Below are positions 51,180-57,674 of a stretch of DNA of 57,674 bases, one piece after another (the stretch's first letter is position 1; each line of letters opens with the position of its first letter). The notes beneath the pieces are model-generated. The model made no database searches. It was not told the DNA's origin and saw nothing but the letters and a program-made list of their open reading frames with translations. The position numbers and the translations under genes were made by a program. Source of the DNA: a virus. The stretch lies in IMG/VR virus record IMGVR_UViG_3300020733_000019, positions 1 through 57,674 of that record; one strand, written 5' to 3'.

Positions 51180-52235
51180 TTATCCTAAAGTCAGTGCTGT
51201 TTGTACACCAATATCTTGTGCTGTACTTGAAGTTACACCACTACTGGTTCCTGCAACACTTCCCCATGTTGTTCCATTATATACTTCAACATATCCTGCA
51301 TCGGTGTTAAATCGAATCATACCAGTAGTTTCGTATTGAGTAGCTGGACGATTTGAGCTGTTACCAACAGGAATTACAACACCGTAAGTTCCTGTAAATT
51401 GAAAATATCCGCTACCTGTGTTTACAAACTGTGTTACAGAATTACTAACTGTATTGGTTAGTGTATTAGTAGTAAATCTTAAATTACCTAATACAACACC
51501 TGCAGTACCTGTGGTATTAAAAACAATATCGGTGTTGGAATTAATAGCACTGATTGAATTACCAGTTAGCGTTAGTCCGCTAGTATTTGCAGTTGTAGCA
51601 TTTACTGTAGTGGCATTTACTGTAGTAGAAGTTAGTGTATTTGAATATACTGTTGCCCATTGTAAACTATTTGAACCTAATGTATATGTATTTGTCACTG
51701 ATGGCAAAATATTACTGTTAACTTCACCAGTAAATGTAATAGTATCATTACTAGCGGCACCTAATTGAATATTTCCGTCAGCTGTAATATTACCAGTAGC
51801 ATGTAAGTTACCTGTTACTAAAACATTATTGTTTAAATTAATTACACCTGTGCCGTTAGCATTAATGTTAACAGCACCGTTTGCGTTTGTTGAACTTAGA
51901 GTATTTCCAGTTAGGCTTAAATTTCCAACTAGTGCAGTACCTTGATAGACAGTTGCATTTGTTCCCTGAGGACTAAATGTAATTGTTGAGTCGTTAGTTG
52001 AAATTGTGCTACCTGAAAAGGTTAGCAATCCTAGTGTTGCTGATCCACTAGTGTATAAATTTGTTGTTCGGGTAGTTCCATTAACTGAAAGATCGTTCGT
52101 TGGACTAGAAGTATTAATACCCACTCGGCTATTAACAACATCTAAATAGAGAAGGTTCGTCTCGAAGGCTAAATTTTGCCCATTACGGAGCAAATTATCC
52201 TTTAAGAGCGGACCGGAAATTCGACCAACAGCCAT
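51180..52235 (-). CDS. tail-fibre-like structural protein, paralogue a
   Basis: The protein has 351 residues. The N-terminus GRISGPLLKDNLLRNGQNLA, with FETNLLYLDVVNSRVGINTS, is matched by the next upstream gene. The middle is a repeated collagen-like shaft of short beta units (NLHATGNITADGNIQLG, TNTYTLGSNSLQWATVYSN). The C-terminus has GMIRFNTDAGYVEVYNGTTW, a common fibre-tip motif. GxLLxxNLLRNGxNLAF is the typical start of cyanophage fibre-like proteins. It has a strong AAGGAG site. The 151-base leader is the longest gene-free stretch in the minus-strand fibre region and is listed separately. Confidence 0.78.
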   Translation of the reverse strand: MAVGRISGPLLKDNLLRNGQNLAFETNLLYLDVVNSRVGINTSSPTNDLSVNGTTRTTNLYTSGSATLGLLTFSGSTISTNDSTITFSPQGTNATVYQGTALVGNLSLTGNTLSSTNANGAVNINANGTGVINLNNNVLVTGNLHATGNITADGNIQLGAASNDTITFTGEVNSNILPSVTNTYTLGSNSLQWATVYSNTLTSTTVNATTVNATTANTSGLTLTGNSISAINSNTDIVFNTTGTAGVVLGNLRFTTNTLTNTVSNSVTQFVNTGSGYFQFTGTYGVVIPVGNSSNRPATQYETTGMIRFNTDAGYVEVYNGTTWGSVAGTSSGVTSSTAQDIGVQTALTLG

Positions 52236-52356
52236 GAGCTCTCCTTGTACCCCCGTGTTTCACGGATAACCACCTTTTCATCCCTTGTTGTAAGGGCTCT
52301 TTGCGGGTTTACCACAGTCGGATATCGTAATGCTTGGTCAAGCACTACAGTATTAG
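52236..52356 (-). promoter_or_regulatory. structured 5' leader of the 351-aa fibre gene
   Basis: This ~120-base leader lies downstream of a late promoter. It contains three hairpins on the transcript strand: CCGTG / CACGG (52253-52265), CCCTT / AAGGG (52282-52296) and TGCTT / AAGCA (52331-52344). The last hairpin before the gene ends 7 bases from the AAGGAG ribosome site (52241-52246). It is visibly richer in GC than its surroundings. Other fibre genes here have gaps of 3-50 bases, so this is unusual. It could be a translation-control element or a processed leader; I cannot assign it to a known riboswitch class. Confidence 0.5.
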
Positions 52357-52363
52357 TATTTAG
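52357..52363 (-). promoter_or_regulatory. late promoter for the 351-aa fibre gene (CTAAATA)
   Basis: The minus strand reads GCTAAATACTAATAC. CTAAATAC matches the variant seen before gp13. Transcription from here would include the whole hairpin-rich leader. Confidence 0.5.
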
Positions 52364-52386
52364 CTGTTTTGATTTTTAAGGGTTGA

Positions 52387-53469
52387 TTACCCTAAAATTA
52401 AGTCCCAAGCCCACATAACATCGTTGACTTGATTTTGAGTTAGTACCGCTGAAGTACCTCCTACTGGATTCCAACTTGTTCCATTATAAACTTCACTGTA
52501 TCCTAGTGTTGAATTATAACGCAACTGTCCTTGTACAGGACTTGGTGGGTAATTACTGCTAGTTCCTGCTGGAAATACAACACCGTTATTACCGGTAAAC
52601 TGCATGTAACCATTATTAATATTATTAAATGTTACTATAGCTGAAGGAAATGTTATAGTGTTTGCAGTATTAAAATAATAGCTACCATCAAAGTTAACAG
52701 CACCCGTTCCAGATGTTATAAAACTAATGTCATTGCCTGCACTGTTGGCAATAGTATTTGTAGTTAAAGCAATATTGCCGCCATTAAGTGTTGTAGCATT
52801 TAGGATTGTATTAGCAGTAGAACCAAATGTAGTTGCTGAATAAGTGTTTGTATAGATATTATTCCATAATAAACTATTTGATCCCAAGTTATAAGTATAA
52901 GTTGTGCTAGGTAAAATATTGCTATTAACGTCGGCACTAAATGTAATAAGATCCGTAACTTGATCACCAAGTGTAACATTTCCATCCCAGGTAATATTAC
53001 CTGTAGCATGTAAACCACCATTTACTGTAACTTGTACACTACCGTTACCGTTAGTAAAGTTAATACTGCCTGTGCCGTTAGGTGTAATATTGATACTGTC
53101 ATTTAGAACAGTGTCGCTAAGTGTATTACCATAGGCATATAAATTGCTAGTGCTTAATCCGGGAGTTGAAATATATGCTGTTCCAGCAAGTGCGCTGGGA
53201 GCAATAGTTACAGTTGTTAGTACTTGTTGAATAGTACTACCGCTGACTACAAAGTTTCCAATATCTGCTGTTGTATCAACTATTAAGTTAACTGAATCAA
53301 TGGCATTGGGAGTGTATAAATCGTTAACAGGTGCATTATTATTAGCACCGATACGTTTATTAACTACGTCAACATATAAAACTTTGTTGTCAAATGCTAG
53401 GTTTGATCCATTACGTAGTAAATTATTTGCTAGTAATGGGCCGCCTATTCTACCTTGTTGGACGGACAT
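52387..53469 (-). CDS. tail-fibre-like structural protein, paralogue b
   Basis: The protein has 360 residues and is a full-length paralogue of the 351-aa protein: GRIGGPLLANNLLRNGSNLA, FDNKVLYVDVVNKRIGANNN, GGLHATGNITWDGNVTLGDQ, TYNLGSNSLLWNNIYTN, and the C-terminus QLRYNSTLGYSEVYNGTSW ending in WDLILG. Shaft repeats correspond one to one with the other copy. Such paired fibre proteins may form a heteromer or alternate along a fibre. It has a very strong AAGGAGG ribosome site that includes the stop codon region of the upstream 585-aa gene. A late promoter and hairpin leader separate it from paralogue a. Confidence 0.78.
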   Translation of the reverse strand: MSVQQGRIGGPLLANNLLRNGSNLAFDNKVLYVDVVNKRIGANNNAPVNDLYTPNAIDSVNLIVDTTADIGNFVVSGSTIQQVLTTVTIAPSALAGTAYISTPGLSTSNLYAYGNTLSDTVLNDSINITPNGTGSINFTNGNGSVQVTVNGGLHATGNITWDGNVTLGDQVTDLITFSADVNSNILPSTTYTYNLGSNSLLWNNIYTNTYSATTFGSTANTILNATTLNGGNIALTTNTIANSAGNDISFITSGTGAVNFDGSYYFNTANTITFPSAIVTFNNINNGYMQFTGNNGVVFPAGTSSNYPPSPVQGQLRYNSTLGYSEVYNGTSWNPVGGTSAVLTQNQVNDVMWAWDLILG

Positions 53470-53480
53470 TGCGACCCTCC

Positions 53481-55238
53481 TTAGGCGTCAAAACCTAATA
53501 GTGCTGTAACTACTTTACCTAATGGAACAGGGCTAGTAAATTGTAAATAGTTACCTGTGTAAGTAACTGAAGGTTCAGTGATTGTCACTGAGGTAGTGGC
53601 AGTTATACTAGAAGTTATAGTATTTTTGCTAAGTCCAATATTTAACAATGCATCAGTATTAGGATCTGTTTGATAACTTAATACACAAGTTGGTAGTGTA
53701 AATGTTAATCCGCTTGGACTTCCTGCTGTAGTTGTTATTCCTGTTGTTGCTCCAGGAAATGCACCTAGAGTAAATGTAGTTGAACTATTGGTTGTAATAA
53801 TATAATATGTTCCATTAGCCACTGAACCTGAACCAATATTAGATCCTGTGATTGTAACTGCTTGGTTAACAGCTAGGGTAGTTGATGAACAACTGAACGC
53901 ACCTGCATTACTTGTAATTGTTACACCCGACAATGTAGTCGATGACGGTATCTGAGCAGGTCCACTTACTACTGCACCTAAAATATTAACTGCTGGATAA
54001 ACTGCTGTTGTACTAGAAATTGTTCCTGCGGTTATCATTGATCCAGTAGCTGGACTTGTGTAACTTACGCTTGATGTTGTTGGGGCTGGACTTGCTAGTA
54101 CAGTAAATTTACCATTGTAGGCACTTGGTGAAAATCCTGCAACAACGATTGTATCGCCTGCGGCAAATGGTACTCCAGATTGTGTAGCAAATGTCAATGT
54201 AGCTGTTTGTCCTTGAGCTTGCATACTTACACTAGCAGTAGATTGGCTGATACTTACTGTGTAACTTGTACCAGTTAAACTGCCTGGGCTACCACTTGTA
54301 TAACTTGCCACTGATTGACTTTGACTTAGAGTGTATGTACCTACACCGCCTGTACCAGTTCCAAATGCACTGATATAACTTCCAGCTGTCATGTTGCCGC
54401 CAGTTATTATCATACCCAATGCAATAGCACTTGATGTCACTGCGGTAACGTTGAGTGTTGTTGAACTTGATGTTGTATAACCAGTAAATGCCGCTGAGTT
54501 TACAGCTACAATAGTTGTTCCAGCTGTTGCGCCACTAGTAATTGTTTGTCCGCTTATTGGAGCACTACCACTTTGTACTGTTAGTGTTGTTCCAGCTGTA
54601 CCCGATGGTGCTGATCCATTTGAAATAAAACCAGTAAATGATGTAGTTCCACTAGAGCTTGTACCAGTTCCTAATAAACTTGTGCTAAAATATAATGTAG
54701 AAGAACCAACTGTAGCTGTTTGACTAACTGTAGGTGTGTATGTTTCTCCTGGAACTGATTGTCCGTTTACTACGGTATAGTTATATCCATTCAGTTGAAG
54801 CACGTTTTCAACAACTACTAACACGTTCTGTCCACCATACTGTCCGGCAGCGGCACCGCCTGATTGTGGAATATCGCTTGAATAATTAAGTTGATTCGGT
54901 GCGTATGCCGAATTCAAAGGACCAAACATTGTGTTTGAACCATCTCCTGCACCTAAGTTTTGTTGGATAATTGCTGTAGGTTCTTTGAAACGTAAACTTC
55001 TCCAGTTGGCTGTTCCACCTCCCGTTGACCCTTGATATACTTCAACTTCATTAGTTTGAGTATTGTATCGCATAGCACCTAAATATGTGCCGTTGCGTTG
55101 TGCAGTAGTACCGTTAGGCAATACAAGACTTCCAAGTCCTGTTGGGCTTACGAACACATTATTATTTGATGTATCTGAATACAGAGTAGTATCAAATATT
55201 GCTCGACGACTAAGTGTTTGTTGTTTAAGGTATCTCAT
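53481..55238 (-). CDS. fibre-base structural protein with inserted modules (585 aa)
   Basis: The N-terminal ~160 residues (MRYLKQQTLSRRAIFDTTLY, GAMRYNTQTNEVEVYQG, NWRSLRFKEPTAIIQQNLG, NVLVVVENVLQLNGYNYTVV) and the last ~30 residues (YLQFTSPVPLGKVVTALLGF) are recognisable parts of one conserved marine T4-like structural protein of about 200-250 aa. Between them are ~380 residues of Thr/Ser/Gly-rich inserted modules: C (54315-54472), B (54017-54210) and A (53695-53938), plus related strands. All insertions are in frame. The protein probably sits at the fibre or baseplate junction. Its start overlaps the upstream stop by one base (TAATG). Confidence 0.75.
   Translation of the reverse strand: MRYLKQQTLSRRAIFDTTLYSDTSNNNVFVSPTGLGSLVLPNGTTAQRNGTYLGAMRYNTQTNEVEVYQGSTGGGTANWRSLRFKEPTAIIQQNLGAGDGSNTMFGPLNSAYAPNQLNYSSDIPQSGGAAAGQYGGQNVLVVVENVLQLNGYNYTVVNGQSVPGETYTPTVSQTATVGSSTLYFSTSLLGTGTSSSGTTSFTGFISNGSAPSGTAGTTLTVQSGSAPISGQTITSGATAGTTIVAVNSAAFTGYTTSSSTTLNVTAVTSSAIALGMIITGGNMTAGSYISAFGTGTGGVGTYTLSQSQSVASYTSGSPGSLTGTSYTVSISQSTASVSMQAQGQTATLTFATQSGVPFAAGDTIVVAGFSPSAYNGKFTVLASPAPTTSSVSYTSPATGSMITAGTISSTTAVYPAVNILGAVVSGPAQIPSSTTLSGVTITSNAGAFSCSSTTLAVNQAVTITGSNIGSGSVANGTYYIITTNSSTTFTLGAFPGATTGITTTAGSPSGLTFTLPTCVLSYQTDPNTDALLNIGLSKNTITSSITATTSVTITEPSVTYTGNYLQFTSPVPLGKVVTALLGFDA
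53695..53938 (-). repeat. module A, copy in the 585-aa gene
   Basis: Unit of ~81 residues (SGVTITSNAG ... TTFTLGAFPG ... PSGLTFTLP), lying after a copy of module B and before the conserved C-terminus of the host protein. Confidence 0.8.
54017..54210 (-). repeat. module B, copy in the 585-aa gene
   Basis: TATLTFATQSGVPFAAGDTI then FSPSAYNGKFTVLAS and ATGSMITAGTI, upstream of module A in the same protein. Confidence 0.75.
54315..54472 (-). repeat. module C, copy in the 585-aa gene
   Basis: TTLNVTAVTSSAIALGMIIT, SYISAFGTGTGGVGTYTLSQ. It occurs in a protein unrelated to the 4,353-aa protein outside the modules. Confidence 0.75.
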
Positions 55239-55564
55239 TATACTGGTAGTGTGCTTACGACAATTGACAATGCAGTTGATGATGTTTTTGCACTAACATA
55301 AATTGCATCACCTGATCCTAATACTAATTTTTCTTGATCTAAACTTACAGTTTCACCTGCTGGTACTGCTAGCTGATATACTATGATGTTAGTATTACTA
55401 TTTGAAAATCCGCTAGGAACTGCCCAAATAGATATGTTATCCAATGCTCCTGAATAATTGCAAATCATCATAGAAGTAATAGCATTACCTGTACTAGGAG
55501 CTGTTACTGTTGGTAATGAAAGTGCTGTTGGTGTAGTTGTGACTGCGTATGCTGTTAATGCCAT
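55238..55564 (-). CDS. small beta-sandwich virion protein (108 aa)
   Basis: The protein begins MALTAYAVTTTPTALSLPTV; then come AITSMMICNYSGALDNISIW, IIVYQLAVPAGETVSLDQEK and LVLGSGDAIYVSAKTSST. The arrangement, NxS-x-x-x-x-xISIWxVP followed by IPAGExVxLxxEKLVLxxGDxIxVxA, is the uninterrupted form of the fold seen at the ends of the 266-aa protein. It is therefore a good reference for what that protein looked like before insertion. It is probably a small decoration or fibre-joining subunit. It is coupled to the 585-aa gene by a TAATG overlap. Confidence 0.7.
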   Translation of the reverse strand: MALTAYAVTTTPTALSLPTVTAPSTGNAITSMMICNYSGALDNISIWAVPSGFSNSNTNIIVYQLAVPAGETVSLDQEKLVLGSGDAIYVSAKTSSTALSIVVSTLPV

Positions 55565-55573
55565 GTTCTTTCC

Positions 55574-57007
55574 TTATAGTAAAATACTTAGCAGTACTGC
55601 TCTGTTTCTACTTATTAATTCATCTGGTGTTGTACTTGCAGAATTTACAAAGTATATACCAGTTTTTCCCGGACCATATGTAACAGTTCCTGATCCGCCA
55701 GTTGTGCCATATGAATATATTTTAGTTGCTCCGCCTGTTGCAGATGCACTCGATGTTTGATTGTCTAACTGAGTGTACGCATTAATTTCTACTGCACCTG
55801 AACTTGATGTTAATTTTAAATTAGTTGAACCACCGGAAATGTCATTAATAGTATCACCGTAGATACGAACACTACCTACTGTTAAACTTCCGTTGGCACT
55901 AGTAGTAGTTCCACTAGAAGTAGTTCCTGTTACTGCGGCAAAATATCCAATTGGATTAGTGATAACTGGATTGTTAACATTAAATTGTAATTGTCCAGTA
56001 GCAGGTGTTGTACCACTAGCTGTTATGCTGGCAAATATACCAACTGTAAATGTTAAACCAGTAGTTGTTCCTGCGGTAGTAGTTATTGCTACACTACCTA
56101 AAGTTTGTAGTGTGAATGTACTGTATCCGTTAGTAGCTGAAATTTTATATGTAGTTGGATTTGAATATCCAGTAATAGATCCAGTTCCAGATCCAGTTCC
56201 ACTAACTGTAATTTGCATGCCGACAAATAAAATTGTACTGCTACATGAAAACTGTCCGGCTATTCCAGTAATTAGTACGTTTGAAATTGTTGAACTATTT
56301 GGATATTGTACTGTGTTCACAATAGCTTGTCCAATACCTGATCCTGCATAGGTACTAGCAACATAGTTATTTAAATATTGAATATTTGGTATATGCCAAG
56401 TACTTAAACCTAGATTTGCATATGATTGTGCGCTAGTTGCCAGTGTATTAGTTGCACCGTCATAAACTGCGCCTGAGTTAACAATAGCAAGTGCATGTGA
56501 TCCGCCTTGCAGATCAAAACTTAAATCAGCATTAGTATCACTGCTAATTGTTCTTAATTGTAATGCATTTAAAACTTGTGTACCATCTGTGATACCAGTT
56601 CTTAATACAAATGTTCCTCGCCCTGTTGGAGGATTTGATGTTCCACTTTCGCCTGGAACTGATGCGTCATAAAATTTAAGATTCTCGTTGTAGATTAATT
56701 GTGCTGCCGCTGCCGCACCTCTATCAATTTGAAATCCAGCTTCGTAAGGTGAAGTTGTAATACCGTTTGCTGTGGCCGCTGAGCCAGAAGCTTTGTTGAT
56801 TTCAAAAATTATATCAGTAACTTGTGTAGTTGTTGATTCAATTTGTGTAGTAGTACCTATAACATCTAAGTTTCCATACACTGTAATTTTACCAGTTGCA
56901 CCGGCACCTCTACCTGCGGCTGTACCTGTGGTGTCAAATATAATGTTACCACCTGCTTTTACCTGTAGACTATAGTCGCCGTTACTAACTTTTACAATTT
57001 TTGACAT
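55574..57007 (-). CDS. tail-fibre-like structural protein with one inserted module (477 aa)
   Basis: The N-terminus MSKIVKVSNGDYSLQVKAGG leads into IIFDTTG, ITVYGNLDVIGTTTQIESTT and TQVTDIIFEINKASG. The GNLDVxGTTTxIxSTTTxVxD block is standard in T4-like marine phage fibre or structural proteins. FQIDRGAAAAAQLIYNENLK and TWHIPNIQYLNNYVAS follow. Residues ~240-322 are the inserted module A (56042-56290). The C-terminal part resumes normal fibre sequence (GSLTVGSVRIYGDTINDISG, LELxS-type strands, then RNRAVLLSILL). It has an AGGATAA ribosome site. A GC hairpin lies just upstream. Confidence 0.75.
   Translation of the reverse strand: MSKIVKVSNGDYSLQVKAGGNIIFDTTGTAAGRGAGATGKITVYGNLDVIGTTTQIESTTTQVTDIIFEINKASGSAATANGITTSPYEAGFQIDRGAAAAAQLIYNENLKFYDASVPGESGTSNPPTGRGTFVLRTGITDGTQVLNALQLRTISSDTNADLSFDLQGGSHALAIVNSGAVYDGATNTLATSAQSYANLGLSTWHIPNIQYLNNYVASTYAGSGIGQAIVNTVQYPNSSTISNVLITGIAGQFSCSSTILFVGMQITVSGTGSGTGSITGYSNPTTYKISATNGYSTFTLQTLGSVAITTTAGTTTGLTFTVGIFASITASGTTPATGQLQFNVNNPVITNPIGYFAAVTGTTSSGTTTSANGSLTVGSVRIYGDTINDISGGSTNLKLTSSSGAVEINAYTQLDNQTSSASATGGATKIYSYGTTGGSGTVTYGPGKTGIYFVNSASTTPDELISRNRAVLLSILL
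56042..56290 (-). repeat. module A, copy in the 477-aa gene
   Basis: Unit of ~83 residues (SNVLITGIAG ... SNPTTYKISATNG ... TTTGLTFTVG). Module B is absent here, so A moves independently of B. Confidence 0.8.
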
Positions 57008-57028
57008 CTGTTATCCTGTAAGGTTAAT

Positions 57029-57045
57029 GGGAGGAGTTGCCTCCC
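57029..57045 (-). other. GC-rich hairpin in the intergenic gap
   Basis: A 6-bp stem GGGAGG / CCTCCC with an AGTTG-type loop lies in the 51-base gap between the last two minus-strand genes. It has no T-run after it on the minus strand, so a classic terminator is unlikely. It may mark a processing site or a weak attenuator before the 477-aa fibre gene. Confidence 0.45.
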
Positions 57046-57058
57046 CCCAAATTAACTA

Positions 57059-57674
57059 TTAAGCGTTATCTAGTGTTACTGAAACGTTAGCGGTCGGAGT
57101 TGTTAAATTCCATTGTGCCGCTTGTCCAGTAGTCCATTGTGTACCTGAAATTGGAGTTAAGTATGCCTTACGGTTTGTTAACTTAGATACAGCATAGACA
57201 CCACCAGCACTGTCAGTAGCAATGATTGCCATCTGTCCAGCTGATAAACTGCTTTCACTAACTGCTGTTAGCTTGCACAATGTACCTGGGTATGTACCAC
57301 CTTGTTGGATAACACGGTATGTACGTGAACCTTCTTGCTTGATGATATCACAATCAGTGTACAATGTTCCACCAATGTTAGCGTTAGCAATAATCTGCTC
57401 GTAACGTCCTGTGTAGCCACTTGTTACTTGAGCAGCCAATGTAGCTGTAGCTGTAGCTGAACCAGAACTTACTGTTACAACTGGAGTATAACCAGCGATT
57501 GTAACTGAATCGCTAACTGTGTATGTAAATGTCAAACTACCAAATCCGTTACCAGCAACGATTGTCAATGCACTTGTTCCTGCAATAGCATTTGCTTGGG
57601 TTGCATATAGTGAACCGCCAGTAGTTGTTACTGTTCCACCGATGTAATATACTGTACCAACTGTTGGAACTGAT
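57059..57674 (-). CDS. virion structural protein, N-terminus outside the window
   Basis: The frame is open to the right edge of the window, so the real start lies beyond it; a TTG at 57568 is not needed. The visible 205 residues run from VPTVGTVYYIGGTVTTTGGS through LYATQANAIAGTSALTIVAG and FTYTVSDSVTIAGYTPVVTV to ADSAGGVYAVSKLTNRKAYL and TVSVTLDNA. The pattern is beta-rich with YxxxNAxIGGTLYTDCDIIKQEGSRTY-like strands (TDCDIIKQEGSRTYRV), which I recall from structural proteins upstream of fibre genes in marine T4-like phages, but no function is known. It is probably the first gene visible of the late fibre operon. Confidence 0.65.
   Translation of the reverse strand, partial: SVPTVGTVYYIGGTVTTTGGSLYATQANAIAGTSALTIVAGNGFGSLTFTYTVSDSVTIAGYTPVVTVSSGSATATATLAAQVTSGYTGRYEQIIANANIGGTLYTDCDIIKQEGSRTYRVIQQGGTYPGTLCKLTAVSESSLSAGQMAIIATDSAGGVYAVSKLTNRKAYLTPISGTQWTTGQAAQWNLTTPTANVSVTLDNA

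Noticed and set aside
52236-52386. Cyanophage glutamine-type or other known riboswitch in the leader
   Set aside because: I could not match the conserved core of any riboswitch class; only simple hairpins are visible.
1-57674. tRNA or rRNA genes
   Set aside because: I saw no cloverleaf-compatible sequence in the short intergenic gaps, although I could not run a dedicated search.

Overview
The window looks like part of the genome of an uncultivated, AT-rich, T4-like contractile-tailed phage, most probably marine. The evidence is a set of T4-type virion genes: the gp4 head-completion nuclease, gp19 tail tube, gp18 sheath, gp13 and gp14 neck proteins, gp15 sheath terminator and a gp1-type dNMP kinase. 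There are also T4-type late promoters (variants of TATAAATA), cyanophage-style fibre proteins, GroES and several 2-oxoglutarate (2OG) oxygenases. I see no rRNA, tRNA, integrase or transposase. The host cannot be read from the window.

Layout. (1) 1-7,792, mostly minus strand: a partial gp4, a small conserved protein, a tail-tube-like baseplate protein, gp19, an unusually long gp18, a dNMP kinase with its own sigma70-type promoter, and gp13. A small HNH protein runs on the plus strand and overlaps the kinase tail to tail. (2) 7,839-11,543, plus strand: gp14, gp15, a Nudix hydrolase and GroES. The divergence from gp13 is driven by two late promoters facing away from each other in a 37-bp gap. 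(3) 11,551-23,793, plus strand: a tightly packed 15-gene accessory cassette with nine 2OG-Fe(II) oxygenase-like proteins, three paralogous proteins of a DUF6065-like type, two flavin-dependent halogenases with complete catalytic signatures, and a third, degenerate halogenase-like flavoprotein. It ends at a bidirectional terminator. (4) 23,820-57,674, minus strand: a large tail-fibre and adhesin region. It contains three tandem fibres with C1q-like heads, small beta-rich fibre proteins, two giant proteins (4,353 and 2,820 aa) and a series of fibre-base proteins, the last running off the window end.

Two things stand out. The halogenase/oxygenase cassette looks like a phage-borne tailoring pathway far larger than the single viral halogenase known from cyanophage Syn10 (VirX1); its substrate is not visible here. 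Second, the fibre genes share a set of 50-85-residue beta-rich modules that have been inserted in frame, in different orders, into otherwise recognisable domains of at least five genes, in one case one module inside another. This suggests a recurrent domain-insertion process acting on the host-recognition apparatus.

Gene calls rest on reading the translations and remembered family signatures. No database search was possible, so family names for divergent proteins are provisional.
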